DNA from: Thiomicrorhabdus heinhorstiae
GTDB lineage: Bacteria; Pseudomonadota; Gammaproteobacteria; Thiomicrospirales; Thiomicrospiraceae
Reading direction: 5' to 3'
DNA length: 64,000 nucleotides
NCBI RefSeq assembly: GCF_013391765.2
Contig: NZ_JACBGI020000005.1
Coordinates: forward strand, 50,605 to 114,604
The position numbers and the translations under genes are program-made. This document shows, piece by piece, positions 18,191 through 26,563 of the stretch (position 1 is the stretch's first letter; the number at the start of each line of letters is the position of its first letter). The notes under the pieces are model-generated. The model was given only the letters and a program-made list of their open reading frames with translations, had not been told where the DNA came from and did not search any database.

Positions 18191-19429
18191 TTACTTTTTC
18201 TTGGCTGTTTTCTTTTTAGCAGCGGTTTTGCTTTTTTTGCTTTTACTCGCTTTCTTGGTTTTGGAGGCTTTTTTCAGCACTTCCTGAATGGTGAAGTTGG
18301 CTTCCAATCCAGCGATTTTGCTGGCAGGCAGGCGTTGTCCCAGATGGTACTCGATGCGTTGCAGATTCACGATGTCGTGGCGTTCAACCAGGTTGATGGC
18401 AATCCCGGCCTGTTGCGCGCGACCTGTACGTCCGATGCGGTGAATATAGATGTCGCCGCGGAATGGAATATCGTAGTTGATCACGTGGGTAATATGGCGC
18501 ATATCCAGACCGCGTGCGGCCACATCGGTTGCAACCAGAACCTTGATCTTGCCGCTGGTGAATTTCTGCATTTTTTCCAGACGCACGGCTTGAATAAAGT
18601 CGCCATGCAGTACTTGAGCGGAAATATTCTGCGATTGCAGATATTCGCTGACTTCGATTGCACGTTCTTTCTTATTGCAGAAAACAATCGCGCTCAGGCA
18701 GCTGGCGTCTTGCAGTACATTGCTGAGCAGTGCCTGTTTGTGTTCTTTGTCGTTGGCGAGATAAACCAGCTGTTGCACTTGTTGCGACTGCTGATTCGGC
18801 GCATCGATCTGCACCATTTCCGGCTCGTCGAGAATCTCTTCGGCGAATTTGCGCACACCGGCACCACTCAGGGTCGCCGAGAAAAGTCCGGCGTGAAAAT
18901 CGCCCGGAATGGCTTCCAGCAGCGCACGAACGGTCGGTCCTTGCCCCATATCCAGCATGCGGTCGGCTTCATCAAGAATAACCCACTCGATAAAAGACAG
19001 ATCAACGCCGTCTTCTTCCATGATTTTCGCCAGACGCCCCGGGGTGGCGACCAGAATGTCGCACGGTTCGTCGAGGCGTTCCAGCTGCTGGCTTTGTTTG
19101 AAACCACCGGTAACGATCAGGGTTTTAAAGGAACAGAGCTCGCTGAGCTGCTTGACTACCTTGTGAATCTGGAAGGCGAGTTCACGTGTTGGTGCCAGCA
19201 GTAAAACCCGCGGATGGCTCGCAGGTTGCGGTTCTTCCAATAAATATTGTAAAACCGGCAGCACAAAAGCAGCCGTCTTCCCGGTCCCGGTGGCAGCCCC
19301 GGCGAGAATATCCTGACGTTCCAGTAGAACTGGAATGGCTTCCTGCTGGATCGGTGTCGGTTTGTTAAATCCCTGCTTGTGGATCGCTTCCAGCAAAGCC
19401 GGGTCTAAATCAAATTCTTCAAAGGTCAT
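18191..19429 (-). CDS. DEAD-box ATP-dependent RNA helicase (SrmB/RhlE-like)
   Basis: 412 residues with all helicase motifs: the Q motif (FNKPTPIQQEAIP), GAATGTGKT, PTRELAFQ, TPGRL, VILDEADRMLD, FSATLS, the C-terminal ARGLD and HRIGRTGR. The last about 30 residues are a Lys/Ser/Ala tail (KKASKTKKASKSKKSK) that should bind RNA non-specifically. DEAD-box proteins of this size help ribosome assembly or mRNA turnover at low temperature. The ppnN gene lies 27 bases upstream on the same strand. Confidence 0.92.
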   Translation of the reverse strand: MTFEEFDLDPALLEAIHKQGFNKPTPIQQEAIPVLLERQDILAGAATGTGKTAAFVLPVLQYLLEEPQPASHPRVLLLAPTRELAFQIHKVVKQLSELCSFKTLIVTGGFKQSQQLERLDEPCDILVATPGRLAKIMEEDGVDLSFIEWVILDEADRMLDMGQGPTVRALLEAIPGDFHAGLFSATLSGAGVRKFAEEILDEPEMVQIDAPNQQSQQVQQLVYLANDKEHKQALLSNVLQDASCLSAIVFCNKKERAIEVSEYLQSQNISAQVLHGDFIQAVRLEKMQKFTSGKIKVLVATDVAARGLDMRHITHVINYDIPFRGDIYIHRIGRTGRAQQAGIAINLVERHDIVNLQRIEYHLGQRLPASKIAGLEANFTIQEVLKKASKTKKASKSKKSKTAAKKKTAKKK

Positions 19430-19456
19430 AGTTGTTATTAAACGCTTAAAGGCGGC

Positions 19457-20839
19457 TTAGTGGTCGCCGCAGTTAATTTTGTAACACGGGTTGTAGGTGC
19501 TGGCATCCAGCTTCATACGCTTCTGATCGACAAAGGTTTGCAGTAGATCGTCCATCGCACGCATAATGGCTGGATCGCCGTGCAGCTCAAACGGCCCTTT
19601 GGCGTTGATCTGACGAATACCGTCAGCTTTAACGTTACCGGCAACGATACCCGAGAAAGCCTTACGCAGCTGGCTGGCTAGCTCATGCGCCGGCTGGTTT
19701 TTATACAGGTTCAATTTCGCCATATTGTCATGGGTCGGCACGAACGGTTTTTGCAGATCCAGCTCGATATGCAGTCGCCAGTTGAAGTAGTAGGCGTCGC
19801 TGCTGTCGCGACGATCTCTGCGGACTTCCGACATGGCGGTATGCATTTTTTGGGCAACCAGACGTGGGTGATCGATAATGACTTCCAGCAGTTGAGTCGC
19901 GTCTTCACCCAGTGTCAGTTCGATGAAATGTATGATCTGGTCGAAGTAGGCCTGGCTGTTGTGATTACCGGTCAGAATCAATGGAAGGGCAACGTCTTTG
20001 TTATTTGGGTGGAGCAGGATGCTGAGAAGATACAGTAGTTCTTCCATGGTGCCCGGACCGCCTGGGAAGATGACAATCCCGTGGCCGAGACGAACAAAAG
20101 CTTCCAGACGTTTTTCGATGTCCGGCATAATACACAGTTCGGTAACGAAAGCGTTAGGTGCTTCGGCAGCGATAATGCCCGGTTCGGACAAGCCGATAAA
20201 GCGGCCGCTGTGGTTGCGTTGTTTGCCTTGCGCCAGAACTGCACCTTTCATTGGGCCTTTCATAACTCCAGGTCCACAGCCGGTGCAGATGTTCAGGTCA
20301 CGCAAGCCTAATTCATAACCGATCTGTTTACTGTATTTGTATTCTTCGTTTGGAATCGAGTGGCCGCCCCAACAGACGACGATATCAGGAATGGTATTTG
20401 GAATCATTAGCTGAGCGTTACGCGCGATATGGAAAATCGCATTGGTAATTCCGTGAGAAGATTCCACATCGAACTGGCCGCTGTGCAGTACGTCGTTGCG
20501 GGCGTATAGCAGGTCGCGGATAACTGCAAAGACGTGCTCTCTCAGGCCGACAATCAACTCCCCATCGACAAAAGCGTGATGAGGTGCATTCACAATGGTG
20601 ACTTGCACACCGCGGCCTTTGACATTGACCTTGATTTCAAAGCGGGCGTATTTGTTCAATAGATCCAGCCCGTTGTCTTCGTTGGCTCCGGTATTAAGTA
20701 CCGCTAGGGTACATTGGCGTAACAGGTCGTTCAGGCCTCGTTCGGAAACGTCACAGAGTTGACGGGCTTCTTGGTAAGAGAGGATTTGTAGTGAACCTTG
20801 CGGGCGGATAACGACTTCTTCAGTTTCTATATGTTGCAT
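19457..20839 (-). CDS. ppnN: Nucleotide 5'-monophosphate nucleosidase PpnN (LOG family)
   Basis: 460 residues, the usual PpnN/YgdH length. The N-terminal domain precedes a LOG fold with GCGPGVMKGPMKGAV and the family signature PGGPGTMEELLYLL near residue 260. In E. coli the enzyme splits purine and pyrimidine nucleoside monophosphates to base and ribose 5-phosphate and is stimulated by (p)ppGpp. Start ATG at 20839, probably co-transcribed with the helicase. It is divergent from the permease at 21079. Confidence 0.9.
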   Translation of the reverse strand: MQHIETEEVVIRPQGSLQILSYQEARQLCDVSERGLNDLLRQCTLAVLNTGANEDNGLDLLNKYARFEIKVNVKGRGVQVTIVNAPHHAFVDGELIVGLREHVFAVIRDLLYARNDVLHSGQFDVESSHGITNAIFHIARNAQLMIPNTIPDIVVCWGGHSIPNEEYKYSKQIGYELGLRDLNICTGCGPGVMKGPMKGAVLAQGKQRNHSGRFIGLSEPGIIAAEAPNAFVTELCIMPDIEKRLEAFVRLGHGIVIFPGGPGTMEELLYLLSILLHPNNKDVALPLILTGNHNSQAYFDQIIHFIELTLGEDATQLLEVIIDHPRLVAQKMHTAMSEVRRDRRDSSDAYYFNWRLHIELDLQKPFVPTHDNMAKLNLYKNQPAHELASQLRKAFSGIVAGNVKADGIRQINAKGPFELHGDPAIMRAMDDLLQTFVDQKRMKLDASTYNPCYKINCGDH

Positions 20840-21078
20840 GCTTGATCTTACTCGGCTTGGATTCAGCGTTGGCTTTCGCCGCGACTGGGTTTATGATTCA
20901 TCTATGAGAATTTCGTAAAACCCGATATGCGATTCAATCGCCTGATGCGCCTTTAATTATTTGTCTTCTATCCAATTGATATGTCTTGGAAAAGTCTTTC
21001 AAGACGCTGAGCGCTTGCGCCGCAAACAGCGGTTTTTAGCGAGTTTCCTAATATTTTTGCACTCGTTTAGGAGTTATT

Positions 21079-22182
21079 ATGCGCGACAAGCGTCCCTATG
21101 AGGAAGGATTTTTAATCATTTTATTGCTTTTGGCCGTGTTTGGCCTGCTGTGGCTGTTCCAGCCTTTTCTGGAAGCTCTGTTCTTTGCAATGATTTTGTC
21201 GACCGCCAGCTACCGCTATTATTTGAGGCTGTTGCCCAAGTGCCGTTACTCGCCGACCAAAGCCGCTTCCATTATGAGTTTTGCGGTGTTTGCCGGGGTT
21301 ATCGCCCCGGTAACCTATCTGCTGGTGGAGGTCAGTCTGCAGTTCGGCGAGATTTATGCTCAGGCGCAAAACTGGCTTAATCAGCAGGATGCCGCCAGCC
21401 TTCAGCAATTGAATAAGGATATTTTGGACTATCTTCCATTGAGCGAAGAAGCGCAGGCCGGTTTGCTGGCGCAACTAAAGAACCACTCGGCGAGTTTTCT
21501 GAGTTTTGCGCAAAAAGCGGCGGTATTTCTGCTGGAAGGACTGGTTGGTACGACCAGTTCGTTTGTGACTTTTATCGGTCTGTCTGTGTTCGCGCTGTTC
21601 TTCTTCTATCGCGACGGGCACGCTATCTCAAATCATTTGAAAATACTCTCTCCTCTGGAAAATCGCTACGACCAGATGATTATGGATCGTTTTTCCAATC
21701 TTTCCACGGTGCTGACGCTGAGTGTTATCGGGATTGCGGCAATTCAAGGGATCAGTTTCGCTCTATTCGCTTGGCTGGTAGGATTACCAGGTTTATTCAT
21801 CGGAATGGCGGTAGCCGTAACTTCGTTTATCCCGATTGTCGGTGCTGCGCTGGTGTGGGTGCCGGTAGTGATTTATACGGCGTTGCAAGGCGATTATTGG
21901 GTTGCCGGCGCGACGGCGCTTTGGGGCATCGTGGTGACCGGGTTTGTGATCGATAATATTGTCCGGCCGATCTTGATCAACCGTTTAACGCGAACCCTGG
22001 GAGCGGCCGGAGAAGGGCTGGCTGTTGCCAATCATACTCTGTTGACGGTGTTGTCGACCTTTGCCGGTCTAATGCATTTCGGTGTTATAGGACTGTTTTT
22101 TGGGCCGGTCATAGCGGCGATGGCGATTACCGTTCTCGATGTTTACGAACATAAAAATTCTGATTTGCTGGATAGAAGTTAG
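21079..22182 (+). CDS. AI-2E-type (PerM-family) permease
   Basis: 367 residues with about eight membrane helices: two near the N-terminus, a polar central part (about 95-170), then a hydrophobic C-terminal block. GLPGLFIGMAVAVTSFIPIVGAAL is the PF01594 signature region. AGGAG lies 7 bases before the ATG. Members have been linked to autoinducer-2 export or sodium/proton exchange; the substrate here is unknown. Confidence 0.88.
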   Translation: MRDKRPYEEGFLIILLLLAVFGLLWLFQPFLEALFFAMILSTASYRYYLRLLPKCRYSPTKAASIMSFAVFAGVIAPVTYLLVEVSLQFGEIYAQAQNWLNQQDAASLQQLNKDILDYLPLSEEAQAGLLAQLKNHSASFLSFAQKAAVFLLEGLVGTTSSFVTFIGLSVFALFFFYRDGHAISNHLKILSPLENRYDQMIMDRFSNLSTVLTLSVIGIAAIQGISFALFAWLVGLPGLFIGMAVAVTSFIPIVGAALVWVPVVIYTALQGDYWVAGATALWGIVVTGFVIDNIVRPILINRLTRTLGAAGEGLAVANHTLLTVLSTFAGLMHFGVIGLFFGPVIAAMAITVLDVYEHKNSDLLDRS

Positions 22183-22293
22183 TGATTAGAAGGCGCATTT
22201 TTTGGTGATATGATTCTGGATGAGGTGGGAATCTAGAGGTTCATAAGAACCCATTCAAAATATCAAAATCAGAAGAAGCGCGGAGTTCTAGCA

Positions 22294-23391
22294 ATGAAAA
22301 TCACGAAAAGAGCGGTATTGGCCGGTATCTTAGCCTGCCAATTGGGTTCGGTATCGGCTGCAGAAAAGGGCGGAGACCCATATATAGAGGGCTTTGAAGC
22401 CTATGCGAATGAAGTCAGAAGTTACAGCGATGTTCTGACCGAGGCGTTGCATAGCTATGCCGGGGATGTCGCCAAGGTCGAAAAACAGGCCGGTTATATC
22501 GGGGATGTGTTGCCGATACCGCAGGCAGTCAAGGTGACGGATGGCGTTTATACGGTTGTCGGCAGTATGATCTGGCATAATCCAGCCAACTTCGGCTTGA
22601 ACAACAATCTCTCTTTCGTTGTCTTTAAAGACGGTGTATTCGTTTTTAATGCCGGAGCCAATGCTGCACTGGCCTATTCTCTGCATCAACAGATCAAGAA
22701 AATTACCGATAAACCGGTCAAGTGGGTTGCAGTAGAAAACAACCAGGGGCACGCTTATCTGGGAGCGAGCTACTGGTATGACGTTGGCGTGCGTAACCTC
22801 TATTCCAGCGAAATGGCCAACGATCAATTCCACGAAGCTTTCCCTTATATCAAAGAAGAGTGGTCGATGCGTGTTGGTCGGGCAATTACCCGATCGGTGC
22901 GTGATGTCTCCGACAAATTCAAGACTTTCAACGGTGAGATGAAAATCGATGTCGGCGGCGGTGAATATGTTTTGCTGAAAGATTTCGGCCCGGGACATAC
23001 TCCGGCATCGACCAGCGCTTATGTTCCTTCGCGTAAACTGCTGTTTACGGGGGATTTAGGATTTAATGAACGTATGCCGGTGTTCTTTCAATATACAGAT
23101 TCTTATGCTTGGCAGGATTCGTATGCCAATATGCTGAAACAGATTCCGGCAGATACCAAAGTGGTTCCAGGGCATGGAACGCCTTCGGATATGCAGACCA
23201 TTAAACATCAGACCTACGATTATCTGGTGTATCTGCATCAGCAAGTACAAAAGGTGGTCGATGACGGCGGGAATGCCGAAGAGGTCGAGCAAATCGATCA
23301 ATCCATGTATAAGGATCGTCCGGTTTTCGAGCAGGCTGCGAAGCCGAATGCGAGACATGTGTATCGCGAATTAACCGGGGGCGATTTCTGA
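22294..23391 (+). CDS. Secreted metallo-beta-lactamase-fold protein with a degenerate metal site
   Basis: 365 residues. A Sec signal peptide (about 1-23, ending SVSA) precedes an MBL fold (about 75-320). The usual HxHxDH motif is replaced: the aligned segment reads ENNQGHAYLG, keeping only the last His. Later motifs remain, namely GPGHTPAST (His), TGDLGF (Asp) and VPGHGTPSD (His). Zinc site 1 is therefore largely lost while parts of site 2 persist, so normal two-zinc hydrolase activity is doubtful. Start ATG at 22294 with GGAG upstream. A direct-repeat region follows. Function unknown. Confidence 0.75.
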   Translation: MKITKRAVLAGILACQLGSVSAAEKGGDPYIEGFEAYANEVRSYSDVLTEALHSYAGDVAKVEKQAGYIGDVLPIPQAVKVTDGVYTVVGSMIWHNPANFGLNNNLSFVVFKDGVFVFNAGANAALAYSLHQQIKKITDKPVKWVAVENNQGHAYLGASYWYDVGVRNLYSSEMANDQFHEAFPYIKEEWSMRVGRAITRSVRDVSDKFKTFNGEMKIDVGGGEYVLLKDFGPGHTPASTSAYVPSRKLLFTGDLGFNERMPVFFQYTDSYAWQDSYANMLKQIPADTKVVPGHGTPSDMQTIKHQTYDYLVYLHQQVQKVVDDGGNAEEVEQIDQSMYKDRPVFEQAAKPNARHVYRELTGGDF

Positions 23392-23430
23392 TTTGGGTCT
23401 TATTTGAGCGACTTCTTTGTTGGTGAACAG

Positions 23431-23514
23431 CTCATTTAGCTCTACTAAACTTCGCTGTTCACCTCCGCGAATTCATCTCAAATAATTACGCAAATTAGGA
23501 AGGAGATTAGACTT
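23431..23514 (+). repeat. 84-bp direct repeat, copy 1
   Basis: It matches 23591-23674 at 82 of 84 positions (one T/G and one G/A difference), with a period of 160 bases. The unit contains a small inverted repeat TTTAG / CTAAA and an AGGAAGGAGATTA stretch. In this copy the right part of the unit also pairs with the sequence just before it (GGTGAACAGC at 23422-23431), giving a long stem; copy 2 lacks that left arm. Confidence 0.9.
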
Positions 23515-23590
23515 CATTCCTCTCCGCCTTGGACGGCATTGAAACCCCAGAAAATGAAAATCCGAATCGGAGTTTTGTGTTGGCCGAAAA

Positions 23591-23674
23591 CTCATTTAGC
23601 TCTACTAAACTTCGCTGTTCACCTCCGCGAATTCAGCTCAAATAATTACGCAAATTAGGAAGGAGATTAAACTT
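23591..23674 (+). repeat. 84-bp direct repeat, copy 2
   Basis: Second copy of the unit at 23431-23514. The flanks differ, so the repeat ends are sharp at CTCATTTAG on the left and near ACTT on the right. No open frame spans both copies. Confidence 0.9.
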
Positions 23675-23701
23675 TATGTCTCTCTTTCTTGAACTGATAA
23701 T

Positions 23702-23735
23702 AAAAAAGCCCGCATAAAAATGTGCGGGCTTTTGC
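23702..23735. terminator. Bidirectional Rho-independent terminator
   Basis: An 11-bp stem AAAAGCCCGCA / TGCGGGCTTTT (23704-23714 and 23723-23733) with an 8-base loop. A-run and T-run flanks allow use on both strands; it lies about 20 bases past the stop of the leftward CopD-like gene. Confidence 0.9.
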
Positions 23736-23752
23736 GTTTTTGAGGGTTGGTG

Positions 23753-24217
23753 TTACCAGTAAAGTCCGGTGGCGCCAATAATAATTTCCAGAGTGCCGAG
23801 GGTTAGGTTGATAGCAATAATCGGGCGTATCTGTTTTTGCATAATACCGCCGGCTTCGGGGAAATTTTTGGCTTCGACGGCTTTCTTAAACGTCTGGAAG
23901 GGTTTGAAGTACAGAAAGGTAAAAAAAGCGACCATCAGCCAGCCGATCCATTGCATGATTTGGATATACAGTGTTGGCACATCACCGCTAAAACGTGCCG
24001 ACCAGTCCCAGTAGCCGGAAACAATAATTAACGCAATCGCGAGCCAGACCCATTTAAAAAAGCGGCTGAACACACCGTGCCACAGAACCAGACGGTGCGG
24101 TGGATCAATTTCCATTGCGGCAGGGCGCAGTACGCGATAGGCGAGAAACATGCCGCCTACCCAAACAACGGCGCCCAAAGAGTGGGCGGCGATCATGATC
24201 GGATCAAGAATATTCAT
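23753..24217 (-). CDS. CopD-like four-helix membrane protein
   Basis: 154 residues with four hydrophobic helices (about 5-30, 50-75, 85-105, 130-150). The start MIAAHSLGAVVWVGGMFLAYRV and the later WHGVFSRFFKWVW segment are typical of the CopD/YckC-like family, where conserved His and Trp residues may bind metal or haem. Function is not established. The gene is monocistronic, framed by two strong terminators. Confidence 0.7.
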   Translation of the reverse strand: MNILDPIMIAAHSLGAVVWVGGMFLAYRVLRPAAMEIDPPHRLVLWHGVFSRFFKWVWLAIALIIVSGYWDWSARFSGDVPTLYIQIMQWIGWLMVAFFTFLYFKPFQTFKKAVEAKNFPEAGGIMQKQIRPIIAINLTLGTLEIIIGATGLYW

Positions 24218-24334
24218 GCAAAATACCTTTAAGCTTGAGAATAAAGAGTAGGGAACGAGAGTCGATCGATTGGTTTTGCGGTTTTTTTATTGGTTGTAAT
24301 TTCGGACATCATACCGAACTTGGACGTGAAATAA

Positions 24335-24372
24335 CAAAAAAGCCCGCGTTGAAATTCAAGCGGGCTTTTAAT
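24335..24372 (-). terminator. Terminator after folE2
   Basis: Stem AAAGCCCGC / GCGGGCTTT (24339-24347 and 24360-24368) with inner pairing TTGAA / TTCAA, A-run on the left and T-run on the right. It lies about 22 bases past the folE2 stop and could act in both directions. Confidence 0.88.
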
Positions 24373-24393
24373 GAGATCGCATAATTTAAAAAG

Positions 24394-25347
24394 TTACTTC
24401 ATACGATCCATATAGTTCGGCTCGTCGGTATAACCGCCTTCGATACCTTTGGTCACGATGGCAACTGCATCGTGCGGATGCAAACTTTCCAAGTGGTTGA
24501 CGCGAACCCAGAAATCCAGATAGTGCGGAGAATTCAGGAAAGCGTCTTGCAAACGACGGCTGGCGTCTTCGCAGAACATCAGGTTGGAGGCATTCAGGCG
24601 TGCGAACTCCTGCTCGTCCTCACGTTTTACCGCAGCTTGAACCGGCGTTTTCAGCGCGTCTTCGATCTCGTTAATCAACTGAGAAAGATTCAGACTGTCC
24701 AGAGCTTCGACTTTAACTTTAACCTGGGCGTAAGAGCGCTGGCTGTGTGGCGTCGCACAGATACCTTCAGGCGTACCTAGCCATGCCATAACGGTTTCGT
24801 AATCCGGGTTTTGCCCCTTGAACTGGTTTTCGAAAGCTTCTTGAATCAGCTGACGAGACAGAGCAGCAGAGCAAGGACAGGTCGACGAATAAGGGACTTC
24901 GATAGAGATTTCGCACTCGAAGTTGCCGTCACGAATTTCGCCGCGAACGGTTGCCGGATAGTGTTTCCAACCGCTGTTGTCACTCAATAGCGAGGAACGG
25001 CGCTCGTAATAATCGAATTTGAATTCAACGAACGCGTTTTTACTTAGCGTGCTGTGTGACTCGATAAACGCTTTCAGGATATCTTGAACGCGTTTCGGCG
25101 TCAGTGCTTCCTGAGTTGCCATCTGATCCAGCAACAGGTAAAGGCGAGACATGTGAATCCCTTTACTTTGCGGATCTTCCAGATTGACGTAGGCCTGAGT
25201 CAATGAAGACAGACGAACGGTCTGGTTCGCATCTTCACCCTGTTGGACAAGAATAGGCAGTTCAATGCCGCTCATTCCGACCCAGTTCAATGTTCCTTTC
25301 GGGCCTTGGTGCGGCTGACAGGCGATATCGGGCATGTGCTTGGTCAT
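24394..25347 (-). CDS. folE2: GTP cyclohydrolase FolE2 (type IB)
   Basis: 317 residues. It converts GTP to dihydroneopterin triphosphate, the first step of folate synthesis. The family Cys motif is visible in PYSSTCPCSAALSRQL (about residues 150-165), and QPHQGPKGTLNWVGMSGIE marks the N-terminus. FolE2 can use metals other than zinc and in many bacteria is induced when zinc is scarce; a zinc-linked COG0523 GTPase gene lies 166 bases upstream on the same strand. I searched the gap for a Zur palindrome and did not find a convincing one. Confidence 0.95.
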   Translation of the reverse strand: MTKHMPDIACQPHQGPKGTLNWVGMSGIELPILVQQGEDANQTVRLSSLTQAYVNLEDPQSKGIHMSRLYLLLDQMATQEALTPKRVQDILKAFIESHSTLSKNAFVEFKFDYYERRSSLLSDNSGWKHYPATVRGEIRDGNFECEISIEVPYSSTCPCSAALSRQLIQEAFENQFKGQNPDYETVMAWLGTPEGICATPHSQRSYAQVKVKVEALDSLNLSQLINEIEDALKTPVQAAVKREDEQEFARLNASNLMFCEDASRRLQDAFLNSPHYLDFWVRVNHLESLHPHDAVAIVTKGIEGGYTDEPNYMDRMK

Positions 25348-25513
25348 GCAATTTCCTTCGACTTTATTGATAAGTACTTGCCTTTTAGAGGTTTTTTCAA
25401 GGTCTCTAAACCTATGCCCTAAAAGGGTGTTGCACCCTCAGTTTGTTAAAATTTTGTGAAAAGTGGGGAATGATTCTATCAAATAATTCTCCACAGAGGG
25501 GGTTAAATAAAAA

Positions 25514-26554
25514 TTATTCGCGAAAGCGACTGGTTTCTATCAGTTGTTGTTCCAGAGAATGAATTCGTTCATCGTCGGCTGAAAATGTTTGCGAATCCGC
25601 GATAATCAGCTCAAGGCGGCTATCCCCGCGCCATGCGATGTCATTAAAATCCACATGCTGATCGCTCCAGTTCACTCTTTGCCATTCCAGACCGCAGCGA
25701 AGAACGCCTTTGCCGCGTTGGAAAAATCTGCCGTTCTCGGCAAACCATTTCTTCAGATCACTGCGCGAAAAAATACGCTTGGCCGGGAATTGCCAGCCGA
25801 TCGCATACAGACGATCCCGATCACTGTACTGCAAATGACGACTGAGGAGCGCGTCGTTGTCGCTCTTTTGTTCCTCATTTACCAGTTGCGGTAGTTCGTG
25901 CTGGTTAGATTGCAGCAGGCTTAGCGGCCGTGGCGGCCTCGGTTGCATGACGTCCGATAGCGAAATGTGCGAGTACTCGGTCGTCACAACCGCTTGTTTG
26001 GGAGGATAGAGCGAAGCCAGAAGCGTCTGGCTCTGTTTGACTTCTTTTGCAGACGCCTGATCGATCTTGTTGAGAATGACCTGGTCAGCCAGAGTAACAA
26101 GATCACGCATTACGGCGGATTTTTTCCAGCGCTCTGTGGTCAGCTGCTTTGGTGTGGCGATGCAGATGACGCTTTGCAGATCAAGCGGTCTGCGGAAGCT
26201 TGCCTGTTTGACCAGATCGATAATTTTTGCCGGATGCCCGAGACCGGTTGGTTCGATCCATAAGCGGTCAATAGCTTGGTTTTGCGGGTCAAGCAGTCGG
26301 TTGATGCCTTGATGCAGGTTGGCTTGGGCGCTGCAACAGATGCAGCCGCCGGCAATTGAAATGACTTGATCGTCGGTGTGACTTTGCAGGCTTAGCGCAT
26401 CAATGTCCAGTGCGCCGAATTCATTGATCAGCAAGCCCCAGTTTTCACCGGCCGGCTTCTGTTTAAGGAAATTGAGCAGGGCGGTGGTTTTGCCGCTGCC
26501 GAGCAAACCGGTGACTAGATGTACCGGTAGTGTTGTGGTTTGCTCGGAGTTCAT
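25514..26554 (-). CDS. COG0523 (CobW/ZigA-like) GTPase, putative metal chaperone
   Basis: 346 residues. The G3E GTPase domain has Walker A GLLGSGKTT (16-24), the metal-binding CICC (71-74), and NKIDQA for guanine specificity. A CobW C-terminal domain (about 235-330) follows. Proteins of this type deliver or sense metals, often zinc. The gene begins 9 bases after the mqo stop, so it is read from an upstream promoter shared with mqo. Proximity to folE2 supports a zinc role, but cobalt or other metals are not excluded. Confidence 0.88.
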   Translation of the reverse strand: MNSEQTTTLPVHLVTGLLGSGKTTALLNFLKQKPAGENWGLLINEFGALDIDALSLQSHTDDQVISIAGGCICCSAQANLHQGINRLLDPQNQAIDRLWIEPTGLGHPAKIIDLVKQASFRRPLDLQSVICIATPKQLTTERWKKSAVMRDLVTLADQVILNKIDQASAKEVKQSQTLLASLYPPKQAVVTTEYSHISLSDVMQPRPPRPLSLLQSNQHELPQLVNEEQKSDNDALLSRHLQYSDRDRLYAIGWQFPAKRIFSRSDLKKWFAENGRFFQRGKGVLRCGLEWQRVNWSDQHVDFNDIAWRGDSRLELIIADSQTFSADDERIHSLEQQLIETSRFRE

Positions 26555-26563
26555 CTTGCGAAA

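Larger units (their letters stand above)
23392..23752. other. Intergenic stretch of about 360 bases with direct repeats and a terminator
   Basis: No gene is supported here. It holds an 84-bp repeat in two copies (23431-23514 and 23591-23674), a hairpin made by GGTGAACAGC / GCTGTTCACC (23422-23431 and 23454-23463), and a terminator at 23702-23735. Confidence 0.7.

Noticed and set aside
25424..25438. Small palindrome AGGGTG-TTG-CACCCT between the COG0523 gene and folE2, considered as a Zur box or terminator
   Set aside because: The sequence does not fit the Zur consensus and there is no T-run, so I do not assign a role.
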